A stretch of 64,000 nt of DNA from Harmonia axyridis (Eukaryota; Arthropoda; Insecta; Coleoptera; Coccinellidae): contig NC_059508.1 in NCBI RefSeq assembly GCF_914767665.1, forward strand, positions 3,968,001 to 4,032,000, written 5' to 3'. Shown here in pieces: positions 14,301-24,947 of this stretch (position 1 is the first letter of the stretch; each line of letters opens with the position of its first letter). Made by a program: the position numbers and the translations under genes. The notes below the pieces were generated by a model. That model worked only from the letters and a program-made list of their open reading frames with translations. It searched no databases and had not been told where the DNA came from.

Positions 14301-17300
14301 CAAAATGTTAGATTTCTAAAACTACCAAAATCTACCAACAGATTCCTGCCTAATAAAAATTTCATAGAAATGCGGAAAAACAACTTAAAAAGTCACACTG
14401 GCAATCATAGGTATAACGAGGGAGGTTATTGGTTGATTAGAAGAAATAAATGAAATTGTGATTAACAATTTGACAAAAAAACATAAAAAAACTGAAGATT
14501 CTGCTTTTTTCAAAGAGGGGGTAAACGCCCCCATGGGTCAAGTCTAGCTACACCCCTGTTGTCGATCGCTTCAGTCATTTTGGAGCACGGGGAACCCCCT
14601 TATTCTCTCTAAGCGCGCATGAGCTTGCAGAAATATATGACGTGCCACTCCTGCGTATCAAGCTCAAGTAATATCAAGTACATAGCTTGATATCAAGTCA
14701 AGCAATAAATATCTCAAATCAAGTCAAGCCAAGTTCAAGTATGTAATTTTTCACGAGCTTGATTTTCAAGTCAAGTAGTTGATTGAAATATCAAGCTACT
14801 TGGCTTGATGAATCCCTATTTTCAATGTATTTTCATAAGATATATATTTTTCAAACTGTTAATATTTTATTGCTTTTTTCGCCTATGTTTTTGAATGAAT
14901 GAATGAATTATTAGGATTTAGAAATCGGTGATGTTCAGCCATGCTTAGGATAAGTTATTTTTCTTATAATGTTTTTGGTAATTTCTAGTTCTCAATATTA
15001 CGTTGGTATTTTTGAATTCAATTTTCCTGTAATTGGCTGATTTGACCTGTTGGAAAATAAAGGCTTATTATTATTATTTCAGTCTCAATGTTGAGTTATA
15101 TCATTGTTCATTTCGTGAATATCTGTTTCAGGATTCCTGCACAGGACAAGTTATATTGGATGCTGTTTTCAATCACATAAATCTTATAGAAACACATTAC
15201 TTCGGTCTTCGTTACTTAGATACATTCGGTCAAACAGTAAGGATTTTCATAAATACTAAGAAAAAATGTGTGTAATTACCCAAATGTTCTATTTTTCAGC
15301 ACTGGTTGGATCCAGCGAAAAAATTAAGGAAACAACTCAGGTCAGCCGATCCTTACACTCTCTATTTTGGGGTGAAATTTTACGCAGTTGATCCATGTAA
15401 ATTATTAGAAGAAATAACCAGGTAAATCTCTCAAAGTAAATGCTAGTGAATCAATGAAAATTTTTTCGTTTGAAGGTACCAATTTTTTCTTCAAGTTAAA
15501 CAAGACATATTACAAGGAAGGCTACCGGTTTCCACAGAATTATCTGCTGAATTAGGAGCCTACGTCCTACAATGTAAGAACTGAGAAATGAATTCGAAAA
15601 AATAAAATATAAATAATTTTTTTTCAGCTGAGTTAGGGGACTATGATCCAAGAGTGCATTTGCCTGGATACGTCTCAGAATTCAAATTCGTCTCAAACCA
15701 AAGCTTAGAATTAGAAACACGGATATATGAACTTCATAAAACCTTAGTGTAAGTTCATATTGATTTGCTGATAAAATTTCCTATTATCTCACCCTTTCCT
15801 TATGCTAATTTAAAAATAGTACTAAATTTTCAAAAACACATAATGTAATGATTGACTAACGCATATCGTTGAGTGAAAATACATTCTATTCTTAGAATCA
15901 AGCAATTGATTTCAACGTTCTGGAGGGTTTTCTAGTCGATTGTTTTTCCGGAGTAATAATTATTTCCACGCATCTCGTTCAATTACTTTCTACCAGAGGT
16001 GGGCTTCAACAATTCAGAACAAACCACGGAGAAAACGAAAATCGAATTGATAATTTCAGTTTTGGAAAGAGAAAAAAAACTGTCAGAGCCATATCAGGGG
16101 AGGATGGTGGTTCTTCGATAAGATTTGTTGAATAAATGACCAAATTTATTCATACCGAATTTTTCTTTAATTTTTTATTTTAAAAACCTTAATGAATGAT
16201 TGAAAAAACACTCTTAACAAAATAATCGTTTCAGCGATTTCTCTGAATCAACTAGGAAACTTAAAACTCGTTAAGTTGGAATTAACTGTAAATCAAATTT
16301 TAAATTGAATTGAATATTGTAATTAAACTTCGAAAGGCATCCAATAATTTTTCTTGAATTACAACCGTATGGCTCCATCTATCTTTTTTCTCTTATATCA
16401 AATTACTACCTACATCAAAGTGATCATCGATATAAACCTTTAAAAAGTTTTGCGTCGAATGCTGAACTTAATTATTAAAAAAGGGTTTAAAAAATTATTA
16501 TTACAATTAACTTGTAACTTTTCTAAGTCAAGTAAAATTCCATAACACTAAAGCTGCAAAACCATAGAACTTGCTATTAGAGCCCAATGATCTTCAATTC
16601 TAAGAAGCCATGAAGGTATAATATATGTTCTGAGAAGGTTGGATCCATTACCCACACAACATCGTAAACGCTAATGTTCTAAAACACAATTAATCACTTC
16701 AGGCAAAACTATATGTTGAAATTAGAAGGTGGGTTTTCCAACTAAATGATTAATAGAATATGACAACAAACGTTTAACGAAATACTGTTGTTGAAGGATC
16801 TATTTCCGTATTTGATTGAGAACCATTTCCATTTCGAGGAATCAAACATAGTCCAACATTAATCTAGTTGCATACTACTCTGAACAAAATTAATGAATAA
16901 TATTCCTTTGGTTATGTTGGTGAGATTTTGGATGGAAAATCCCTTCATTTTCCTGTCGTTATTCTGATTGTTTTTTAATCATAATACATAATCTCAAAAA
17001 ATCAAGTGTGACGAATATTTTAGAAAAAATGTATTCGACGGAGAATCTATATATGGAGTTTCTTTTAAGCTATGTTTCGAAAAGCACATCGTCTATATTA
17101 TGACCTTGGCGGAAAATACTCACACATAGCCTTTCATAAAGATTTCACATGAATTCTTGGAGGATTACTAGAGGTTATTTGGGAAATTCTTTCTCAGTTA
17201 CAACCCTCAAGTCGTCCGAGGTGCTTGGACAATGTTCGAAAACCTCGGCTTTCAGGTAACCCTACAGATAAAACCACAGGGGCTCAAATCTGGGTAGCCC

Positions 17301-20300
17301 TGGGGCTACTGAAGGAATTCCTGCAAATATATCCCGAGACCAACATTATTTCCTCAAATGTGGGAGCTAGCCATGACGCTCCCCGAATTCCATGTACTTA
17401 AATTTAATGTAATGATTTTAGGGGACAGTTACCGTCTACTGCTGAATATAATTATCTCGACAGAGTAAAATGGCTGGAAATGTATGGAGTGGACCTTCAT
17501 CCAGTATTGGTAAATGTCCATTTCAAATCTTTTTCAAAATAAAATTTTATTATTTCCGTTTCAGGGCGAGGACAGTGTAGAATATTTCTTAGGCCTTACC
17601 CCTAGTGGAATAATAGTTTTAAGAAATAAAATAACTGTAGGAAATTACTACTGGCCTAGGATAACCAAGATCTACTTCAAAGGTCGCTATTTCATGCTCA
17701 AAGTGACTGATAAAAATGTAAGCAACGCATGCCCGACTAAGGCTACATCATCGAATTGGTCTGAATTGAAGCATGCGCACCGGCGATTTTTCGAACAAAG
17801 TACCTTTTCCGTAATGATTGAATTATTTTCAGAACGATGAGAGTACTTATGGTTTCGAGACACCTTCCAAGTTGGGTTGTAAGCATCTTTGGAAGTGTTG
17901 CGTCGAGCATCACTCTTTCTTTAGGTTAGTTCAAGTTTATCATCCTACAGTACCTGATATATTCGCATTAGGGTCCAGATTTAGGTATGGGTAAGTTTCA
18001 AAAGAAATTATTGAATGTGATAACAAGTTGGAATGTTTCAAAAAACGCATGAAACTATAGAAAAAGAATGGAATGTCCAGCATTAGAATGAGGAATGAGG
18101 ACCTTGCATGTTTGGTATGAAAACTAGAGACCGCAAAAAAATGGTAAAATGTCATTTGTAAGTGCGTAATTTTCTGAATAGAATTGGTTTGAAAGCATTA
18201 GATTTAATTCAATGTTGCATATTTTGGTGAAATATTTTTATTCAACAGTATCTAGAATGAATCAATGTGTTGAAGGTGACCCAGTCTATTCAGAATTGAA
18301 CTAGTGGCATGTACAGAATTTCCTAATAAGGACGAGGTGTTTTTGAAACAATAGGACAATTGCATTGAGCCAAGGCCGTTATTAAGATGAAGTTTGGTGA
18401 GCATGTAACCTCCAGACAGATATTACTAATTAAAATTGTTGTGGCGATATTTGTAGAACATTTAATTAAGATAAGCATTATAATAGTTCGTCTCGGTAGT
18501 CGGTCTAGAACTCTGAAAATAAGTTAAGTAGTTTCACGTTGGAGAAAACAGATGGCAGTTGATGAAAATTATCTCCACGAGGTTCACTACATTTGAAAAC
18601 ATGTCGGCCTTATTGGAGAAATACGTTAGTTGTGTGTAGAATTGTGACTAAGGAACTTTATGTTTTCATTTATTTAGATCTAGCACCCGTTATAATACAG
18701 TATTTTCAAATATTTCAGCGGACGAACAGAAAAGCAAACCATCAAAGATTCACAAGTAAAAGGGAGAGTTCCTCCGACATTTTCTAGGAACCCTTCCAGA
18801 AGATTCAGTGAGAGAAATATAGAAGATTTCTCAGTCTTAGAACTGGACGACGTTCTACGTCTGCCAGATTGCGGGAGCATGAAGCACATTTCTATCCCTC
18901 AGCCAGCCCAAGGGTAAGTTGCAAGAAACAGTCTTGTTGATATATCGAAGGTTGAAATGGCATTCTAGGTACGACCAAAGTTACTCGCATCACATAAAAG
19001 ATGACCATAGACGATCGGATTCTCCAAGGAGCACAAGAAGCGCACCGTGGACCCAACCACATTCCAAGGGATTGTACAATATATCGGCACCAGCTAGTCC
19101 TAGATCAATAAGATCCGCAGGCCCTAGATACAGATCATCCTCGGTAGATAGTCAGAGCTCTGGAGATTCAAAGACGTGTAAAAGGTACCTCTTCTTTATG
19201 AATGACCAGGACTTGGTCATTTAAAATGCCCACTCAATGGGATTGTCGAATGTCCTATTGTATTTAATTCAGCAAAAATGGCTCTTAATAATAATGTTAT
19301 TTTCGTTCTGCAGAAAGAAGCATTCAGGCAGAGGTACTTCAGATAACGAGAGTGAGTTATCAAAAAGTTCTAGTCGATCTCATCATAGACACAAAAAGCA
19401 TCGCTCTAGGAGCAGAAAGGGTTCCAGAGTCGATAGTGATGGTTCCTCGTCCAGAAGAAATAGCAGATCTAGGTTAGTTAATTTTATTCATTTCAATGAG
19501 TAATTAGAGATAATAAATATATCGGAGAGCCTGGTCCCCCCTGACTAATTACATACCATCAGCGAACCTTCCCATTGACGAGATGATAAAGAAAGTGAGC
19601 ATCGAAAAAACCTTCATTACGATACTAAGTAGAAAAGAAGATGGGAAAGGTTCTCCCAGTTCTCGAAAAGAATAACACATTGTACACAGACAAACCACGA
19701 CAGGGACTGACGCTGGAGTATTCGGGACTGGTATCAACTGCTCAACTGCTCGTTAGGTCGCTGTCTAAAGGTCTTTCAGGCAGAGATACTTGAAATAGAA
19801 AGATGTGTAGAAATTTCCCTAGCGACAAACTATCAAAAATGTGGTAAAGCGATACATACTGATAGCCAGGCTCACTTATCATCGATTCTAAGATGGTATT
19901 GGAGTGCCGAAGAAAACCCTATGAAACAGGAAAGAATAACAAGGTCTTTTTAGTCTGGGTTACCGGCCACTCGGGAATTAGAGGGAATGAAGAGGCCAAC
20001 ACACTTGCCAAGAAGTATCTGGATATTAGCAAGAATTATACTACACTGGATTCCTCACAGGACATTGTCGCTTTAGAAACCACCTCATGAGAATGGGTCT
20101 AGCAGAAAATGACGAGTGCAGATTCTGTGGGTAGAAGGAAGAAACTTCGTTCCTGTTGACGGAATACGTCGCCATCACTAGCCAACGCAAAAACTGCTTT
20201 GGACAAGAAACTTTTAGAAGTGAGGAATTGGCCTCCTTGAAGCCATTCCAGATACTGGAGTTTATTAGAACGCTGGTACTGGAAGGCGAGCTGTAGATGT

Positions 20301-22327
20301 TATGGAAGAATAGCTCTGGTGGGGGCACAATAGCAGTAAAACGAAAACCTCCTTGATTAAGTCTAATTTCTCAAATCTAGCAGTTGACATAGGGAAAATT
20401 TTTAGGTCTAAAAATTGAAGCATTTTATTATGCTCAACGCGGAAATAAATTTGATTTGAATTATGACATCTATGATTCTTCGTGAAAGTACTACCAAAAT
20501 ATACTCTTCATCACTGTCAAGTTTGAGATGAAATACAAATAATAATAACATAAAAATATCAATATCACTTAGTTGCTATTCCTATTTCATAATGTTTCTT
20601 TTTTCTTTTCAAGGCGGAGAGAGAGCTCTCAACCGGAGCTTGTTGACTCGAACTACCAATGGAAAGAGGCCAAAAAACGAATATCCGTCGATGGCAACGC
20701 TAACAACATTCAACAGGCCCATATAATCAGCGGTTCCAGATTGATAGACGAAAAAGATTACAAAAAAACTCAGAATTCCAAATACAAACATAGACATCAA
20801 CAGAGTCGACCCAATTCACCTGGTGACTCGAAGCACTTCTTGTCGGACGAGGTTAAGAAACATTTGGAATTCGATCTCATTGACACGACGGGAATGTCAG
20901 AAAAACAGCTGAAAGAAATCCCTTACACTGTCGTCGAAACCAATAACAATTTCAAACAGTCAAAGAGTAAAGTCAGTCAAGCAAGGTGAGATCTGTTGGT
21001 TCGTTGGTTGTTTATTTTAATTGGTCCATTTTGAACTTGCCAACTCCAAACAGATCGCTTCATCATTTTTTCACATTATCTGTTGTATGAACAGAAAGAA
21101 GCTTGGATTTATCAAGCTGCTAAATGTTCACTAACTATAAGCTCGGCCGCATATCAAGGCACGACACTATGACATGGTATGGTACCATATTTTATGAACC
21201 ACTATTCCTAATGGGGCATTGCATATTGAAGCACAGGAGCAGTACGCAGAAAACGACTCGTGTCGAACGCAGCTGTAATGCGAGGGATCGTACAGTGCAT
21301 CCCATTTTGTGTGAGACAGCCAGATTTCTCGCTTGTTATTTGAGATAGAGCCTTGCGGTTTTCACGTTCCTGTCCTACTCCTGTACGTACCAGTGCAAGT
21401 TGAAGTTGCTAGCCGACGGAAAGGCTATGTTCTTAAGCAGCCATAAGTGTCGTTTCGAATCATTGTTTATTTTTCTCAGTAAAATCCAACGCAAGCTTGA
21501 AAAATTAGAGTTCTTATTCAAAAATCAAAGTTATGAAAATTTTGTTTACAATTCAAGAGATGCAAAACATTACTACATCATTCTACTTCGAAAATGTGAA
21601 TCGAGTTAGTAAAGATAATTCACATAATTGTGACTTTGGAATGTTACTCTTCTTTTCAGTTTTGTTTCAAATATTTTGGAAACTATTAGGAATAACGCCA
21701 GCACTCACCATGTCATGCTGTCGTGCCTCAATATGTGGCCGGACCAACCGTTCGAAAATTTGTTTTTCTGTTTTCATTTCAAAACTGCAAATCCAATCGA
21801 AATGAAGATTTGAATCCCACTGAGTTTAGATTGTTATAAAATAACAATTTGAAGCTTTAATTTCGCGTATACAGTCTTTTCAGATTTTACATTATTCGTA
21901 GAATGTAATTTTTTTCGGAATAATTTGGGAAAACACTTAATTGTATCTGAATCCATTTCATGAGTACTTACACCTCGAATGCTTTCTTCTAGGATGTTAG
22001 ACACCTTAACAATGTTGGAATATGGCGAAAACATGAGCCATCATAGGAAAAACAAGCTGAAAAATATGAACCCATACGAATCATCCAGTAATCTTATGGA
22101 CAACTATGCAAGCAGAAAAGATATTTCCGAAAACATTTTGAAAATCAATCATGATCATTCTGACTCAGGTCTTGTAACTGATCAAGAAACACACAATAAC
22201 GATAGGTATAACCGAAAAAAATACTTATATTGAGATAAGGTCATAATTGGTGTTTCGAAATGTTTTCAATTAAATCTGTTCTAGGCTGTTGTATGGAAAA
22301 TTAGAGATGATGAGTAGTAGACCCTGA
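5307..22327 (+). CDS. EPB41L4A: Band 4.1-like protein 4A orthologue (FERM domain protein)
   Basis: FERM-domain membrane-skeleton protein. Such proteins link membrane receptors or phosphoinositides to cortical actin; the vertebrate orthologue is NBL4/EPB41L4A. Coding exons: 5307-5390, 15132-15236, 15300-15421, 15476-15573, 15628-15748, 17422-17509, 17565-17717, 17833-17990, 18719-18913, 18969-19184, 19314-19472, 20614-20985, 21993-22205, 22285-22327. Phases agree throughout and give 708 aa (human about 686). The FERM domain covers about residues 12-295 and includes YTLYFGVKFYAVDPCKL, RYQFFLQVKQDILQGRLP, WLEMYGVDLHP, EYFLGLTPSGI and CKHLWKCCVEHHSFFRL. The tail is Arg/Ser-rich and near its end carries the EPB41L4A-specific block GMSEKQLKEIPYT. 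The start MECFC, just after a splice acceptor, matches the short cysteine-rich start of the family. The FRMD3/5 and EPB41L5/yurt families fit the tail less well. Start and exon ends are inferred from splice consensus. Confidence 0.9.
5892..6012. repeat. Short MITE-like inverted repeat
   Basis: ATAATAC-GT-CAGAAGGC at the left is mirrored by GCCTTCTGTACGAGTATTAT at the right, and the middle (AAAACGAGCCACGAAGTGGC) is itself nearly self-complementary. About 120 bp with no coding capacity, lying in the first EPB41L4A intron. Probably a miniature transposon; the family is not recognised. Confidence 0.5.
7208..7928. repeat. Long inverted repeat B
   Basis: The left arm, about 7208-7363, reappears in reverse complement at about 7732-7928. 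The inner ends are the clearest: TTCATCAAAATTACGTTTTT on the right matches the complement of the left. The arms are clearly diverged. Just outside, CCCTGTATATTTCTT (about 7160) and TCCTGTATATTTCTT (about 7950) read in the same direction, so the outermost ends are not symmetric. This looks like two copies of one element in opposite orientation rather than a simple palindrome. It lies in EPB41L4A intron 1. Confidence 0.75.
8348..8490. repeat. Short inverted-repeat element with GAGCGC core
   Basis: GGTTTTGAGCGCTCGTCCTT near the left end is mirrored by GACGGGCGCTCAAAAGCTCC near the right end, around a spacer of about 80 bp. Related single arms occur near 655-760 and 2005-2040, so it is dispersed. 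No coding capacity; MITE-like. It lies in EPB41L4A intron 1. Confidence 0.5.
8577..9651. repeat. Long inverted repeat C
   Basis: The left arm (about 8577-8955) and right arm (about 9213-9651) are diverged reverse complements separated by about 260 bp. Shared blocks include TTTTTTCCAAAA next to GCCAACTAGTTTCGAC, TCTTCATCAGGGCTCTGAAA, and the AACTTCTATTTATT block beside GATTTTTCC. No transposase is visible and the termini are not of the TACAGGGTG type. It lies in EPB41L4A intron 1. Confidence 0.82.
9652..11032. other. Intronic stretch without recognisable features
   Basis: Part of the 9.7-kb first EPB41L4A intron. About 10530-10740 is slightly richer in GC and open on the minus strand for 70 codons, but it has no recognisable family, start context or splice partners. 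Nothing else stands out. Confidence 0.4.
11033..12305 (+). mobile_element. Mariner transposon (mellifera-type), full length but inactive
   Basis: The element is about 1.27 kb and flanked by TA dinucleotides (11031-11032 and 12306-12307). The terminal inverted repeats are GGCCAATTGAAAAGTCCCCG at the left and, in reverse complement, GGCTAATTGAAAAGTTCCCG at the right. It encodes a degenerate mariner transposase on the same strand as the host gene and sits in EPB41L4A intron 1. Size, TA target site and product are all standard for the family. The subfamily label rests on protein resemblance from memory. Confidence 0.92.
11212..12236 (+). pseudogene. Mariner transposase pseudogene (D,D34D)
   Basis: The reading frame starts MEKKECRVLIKILLLNGKNT and ends at the TAA at 12234-12236. 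It is broken by in-frame stops (near 11350, 11670, 11735, 11748 and 11800) and a frameshift near 11435. The catalytic signature is still legible: MDETWFHHF for the first Asp, HQDDAPCH for the second, and PPYSPDLAPSDFFLF with the third Asp exactly 34 residues later. The last 121 codons, from 11871, are open. An active copy elsewhere would be needed to mobilise it. Confidence 0.92.
12788..13222. repeat. Long inverted repeat F
   Basis: The left arm (from about 12788 to 12990) matches the reverse complement of about 13020-13222. Mirrored blocks include CCCTTTTCAAAAATATATAA with TTACATATTTTTGAAAAGGG, and GGATTCAACACC near 12955 with GGTGTTGAATCC near 13038. The spacer is only a few tens of bp. No protein is encoded. 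It lies directly downstream of the mariner in EPB41L4A intron 1. Confidence 0.78.
13223..14660. other. Intronic stretch, possible hAT terminus only
   Basis: No exon is recognisable. The sequence ending at about 14557 (TAGCTACACCCCTG) resembles a hAT transposon end in reverse complement (CAGGGGTG...), but no matching left terminus was seen, so this is weak. The 74-codon reading frame at 14229-14453 has no recognisable family. Confidence 0.3.
14661..14812. repeat. Cluster of CAAGT/ACTTG pentamer repeats
   Basis: About 150 bp contain roughly 16 copies of CAAG or CTTG, mostly within TCAAGT or its complement, on both strands and irregularly spaced. Clustered short motifs in both orientations are typical of subterminal transposase-binding regions of DNA transposons, and the possible hAT end about 100 bp upstream fits that. 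It could also be a degenerate simple repeat. It lies in EPB41L4A intron 1, about 320 bp before exon 2. Confidence 0.55.
17055..17345 (-). pseudogene. IS630/mariner-superfamily transposase relic
   Basis: Read on the minus strand, one frame gives GYLKAEVFEHCPSTSDDLRV, preceded in an adjacent frame by a LSPCGF-like piece and followed by a helical tail with stops. This matches the LSPCDFxLWGYLK region around the third catalytic acid of IS630-type DDE transposases, which is a different lineage from the mariner at 11.0 kb. It is frameshifted and interrupted. It sits antisense in the EPB41L4A intron 15749-17421. Confidence 0.6.
19550..20340 (+). pseudogene. Non-LTR retrotransposon relic (RNase H end)
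   Basis: Inside the EPB41L4A intron 19473-20613 lie broken reading frames typical of the C-terminal end of a Jockey/R1-type ORF2. VFQAEILEIERC is followed by HTDSQAHLSSI and then VWVTGHSGIRGNEEAN, the conserved end of RNase H, and later CRFCG, a remnant of the final zinc knuckle. Stops and frameshifts separate the pieces. It lies in the sense orientation of the host gene. The reverse transcriptase part is missing. Confidence 0.75.
21139..21747. repeat. Inverted repeat G, with an LIR-D terminal segment inside
   Basis: GGCACGACACTATGACATGG (within 21139-21193) is mirrored at about 21701-21747 by the complement GGCACGACAGCATGACATGG. Between the arms, 21289-21387 carries a copy of the outermost end of long inverted repeat D (starting TACAGTGCATCCCATTTTG). 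The remaining interior is not clearly palindromic. The flank at about 21750-21815 is related to about 46785-46870. All lie in the EPB41L4A intron 20986-21992. Confidence 0.65.
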
Positions 22328-22429
22328 AGAGAAAGTCGGACAGTCTCCAGGAATATCTACAGTGTGAATGATAATTAAGTTATTGGAACAATATCTTCGA
22401 TACCTATTTATTTTTTCCTACTTCTATGA

Positions 22430-22435
22430 AATAAA
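22430..22435 (+). terminator. Candidate EPB41L4A polyadenylation signal
   Basis: AATAAA lies about 100 nt after the EPB41L4A stop codon and is followed by a T-rich tract, so it is a plausible 3' end. It is not proved by transcript data. Confidence 0.5.
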
Positions 22436-24947
22436 TGTTAGATATTGACGTTGTTTTTTTTTTCAATTTATTATCATCAACATTCATCAAAACTCTTTTA
22501 CTGATCCGATTTTGATGGAATTTTATATGGGAATTAGGATTGGGCTGAAATTAAAATTTTTTATAGATACAGTAGGCAGTGCGCTTGAGCAAGACCTCAA
22601 TAATTCGTGTTCTCCTGGTCCGATATTTGGACGGCGAAGCATTATGCCACACAAACTGTTAGAGTTTGTTTAATTCTCACCCTCAATTAAAGTAGATTAA
22701 CATTTTTATTAATTGTTATTATGACAGCACAGTAATGAAACTAATATAGGTATTTCCAACAAGTTCGGTAGCCAACTTACGTGACACGAAGAAGCACATC
22801 TATCAAAAAAATATATGATGAGAACTATCATATTTACCATTATCTTATTTATTTAGTCATTATTCCATATCTATACGAATTGAACATATTGAGGTTATTC
22901 AGTTTAACAAAAATAGTAAATTATCCACTAACCTTCTTAAAAAGTTTGTTATGTCTCGAAAGTCACCCAAAGTTTCCTTATTACGAAAATTACAGAACAT
23001 CAACACCATCACTGTAAAATTATTGTTAATAAGATTTTATCTAAGCTATAAGCAAAAGATATACAGGGTGTCAGTTTATATCATTGAATCCGACAAAATT
23101 ACAAAGATTCTCAACTATGCAGTTTTGGTACAGAAAGGCACGTTAACAACCTAGTCCGCCCCTGGTAAACTAAAAGAGCTATTTTAAATTTAAGGGCAGT
23201 ATTTTAAGAGGTCGTTACTACTGTTCATCATATCAAATATTCTTTATATTAAGTAGTTTGAAATTTATTTATTTCATTCATTTAGGAGGCCGTATCTCCG
23301 TAGGGAGGGGCACTAGGAATAAAAATGATGGGAACTTGTCATCTTATTTTTTGTTTATGTTTTATCTGAATCCGAGAGATTTACCTCATTTTCCCGGACA
23401 GCCTGTATAACGTTGATTCAATACAAACCTTTAATGGATTTTGTCCCTACATAATGGTTACTCACTAATTGATTAATTATTAAATTAAATAAAACAAAAT
23501 TAATTTCTGCAAACATGAATACAAATCTGGTGAAAGTCCGAGAAGAATATAGATTGAGTTCAGTCGAATTTACAAGAAGATTAAAACTATGGCGTGTAAG
23601 TGTAGAATTATTGTATTTAAAGATCAATTGATAAAACTACAAGAATAATTAGAATATTACCTAGTACTGCATAAAAATGAAGTAAAATGTCTAGGTCTTC
23701 TGGAATGTCTAATTCCTTTCAAAACATATTCGACTGACGACTTATACAATAACAAGCCCTCTTGAATTCAGTTTGATTTGGATGAAATTGGCCACAGTTG
23801 GTTTTCAATTCAAAATTCGCAGTCGTGTCCATAGAGATAATAAAGTTAATTTTTCATCTAGCGCCACCTACGAAAGGAAGTTTTTTAGGAAATCTTGAAT
23901 TCACGTAGTGTAAAATATCTGAAATAGTGAAACAAAATCTAATATGTATTTCTTCACATCATCGTTATAAAAAATTTAGTGATTGACTGGTTATAAACAT
24001 AACAACGTTCAATAATATTGAACGCAGTCTACTTTGACGAATTAACTCTATATAGCAGATTTATAGTGAAGCAATAGATATTCGCATAGTTTTTGATGAA
24101 AAGTGCTTTTTCCTCTGTTCCTTCATTTTCCAACGCATTCTTATCATAACTTTTTTTTTTTTTGTAATAAATACTGATGAGATGATGAATGAAATATGAT
24201 TCTCTGAAATTTGAAGTTGCTTAAAAATGCTTATTTGGTACCGTGTATTTTTAATCATAGAGTCAAGGTTAATCCTGTCAAACAGTTACTCGGCCACAGA
24301 ATTGACCGAGTCCTATCAGTTTAATAAAAATAGACAAAATTGACGTTCATGCTCAACGCCTGAATTGGAATACAAGCGTTAAATAAAATAGTGCCAAACA
24401 TTCTAGGAGTTGTTGTATTTGCGGAATCATATAATATTATTTCACACATGAAGCTTTAGTAGTAAGTGCTTTTTGCAAAACTAGAACTTTTTCATGTAGG
24501 CCATGTTACTTATTCTACCAATCTTCAATATGGCCGTATCTTTTGTATACTTAAATTTCGTCTTATCATTACCGTAATTTCGATACAGATTATCATCCCT
24601 ATTTTCTCAATATACTTATGTATGTATTCTTGGTATTTACGAATATGTACTTGGTAATCAATGTCAAATTGGCCTTTTTACTATTGTCATGTTTATATAG
24701 CTGTAATAGGTTAAAATGAGTTATTGTTATGGAATTCGAAAACAATCTTTTACTTATTGAATTCATTTTGCGTCTTATTTAGTTGTTAGGACAATATTCG
24801 GGGTTTATTTTTTATATTGCTGAAATCATTCGAGGATTAAATTTTAAATTAATAATTTTCCATTGTCTTGGATTTCAGATTGAGATAATGGTTTCATTTA
24901 TACAGTTCGTTTTTGTTACTTGAGTTCAAAAAAAGGAATCAGTCAAG
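22436..24947. other. EPB41L4A-HUWE1 intergenic region
   Basis: About 2.5 kb, AT-rich, with no supported gene. It holds the MITE-like element at 23061-23408 and a poly-T tract near 24153. A good acceptor (TTGGATTTCAG, ending at 24878) lies 69 bp before the HUWE1 start codon, so HUWE1 probably has an upstream untranslated exon and promoter in this stretch. I cannot place either one. Confidence 0.5.
23061..23408. repeat. MITE-like element with TATACAGGGTGTC ends
   Basis: The left end ATACAGGGTGTC and the right end, in reverse complement TATACAGGCTGTC, form short terminal inverted repeats around 350 bp of non-coding DNA. The same terminal motif borders the long inverted repeats in this window. 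The interior is not palindromic. Confidence 0.55.

Noticed and set aside
14229..14453. 74-codon plus-strand reading frame in EPB41L4A intron 1
   Set aside because: No recognisable motif and no matching splice context. Probably chance or transposon debris.
16065..16110. Similarity of AGAGCCATATCAGGGGAGG near 16090 to sequence near 33380
   Set aside because: Only a short GGCCATATCA-like match with diverged flanks, too weak to call a repeat family by eye.
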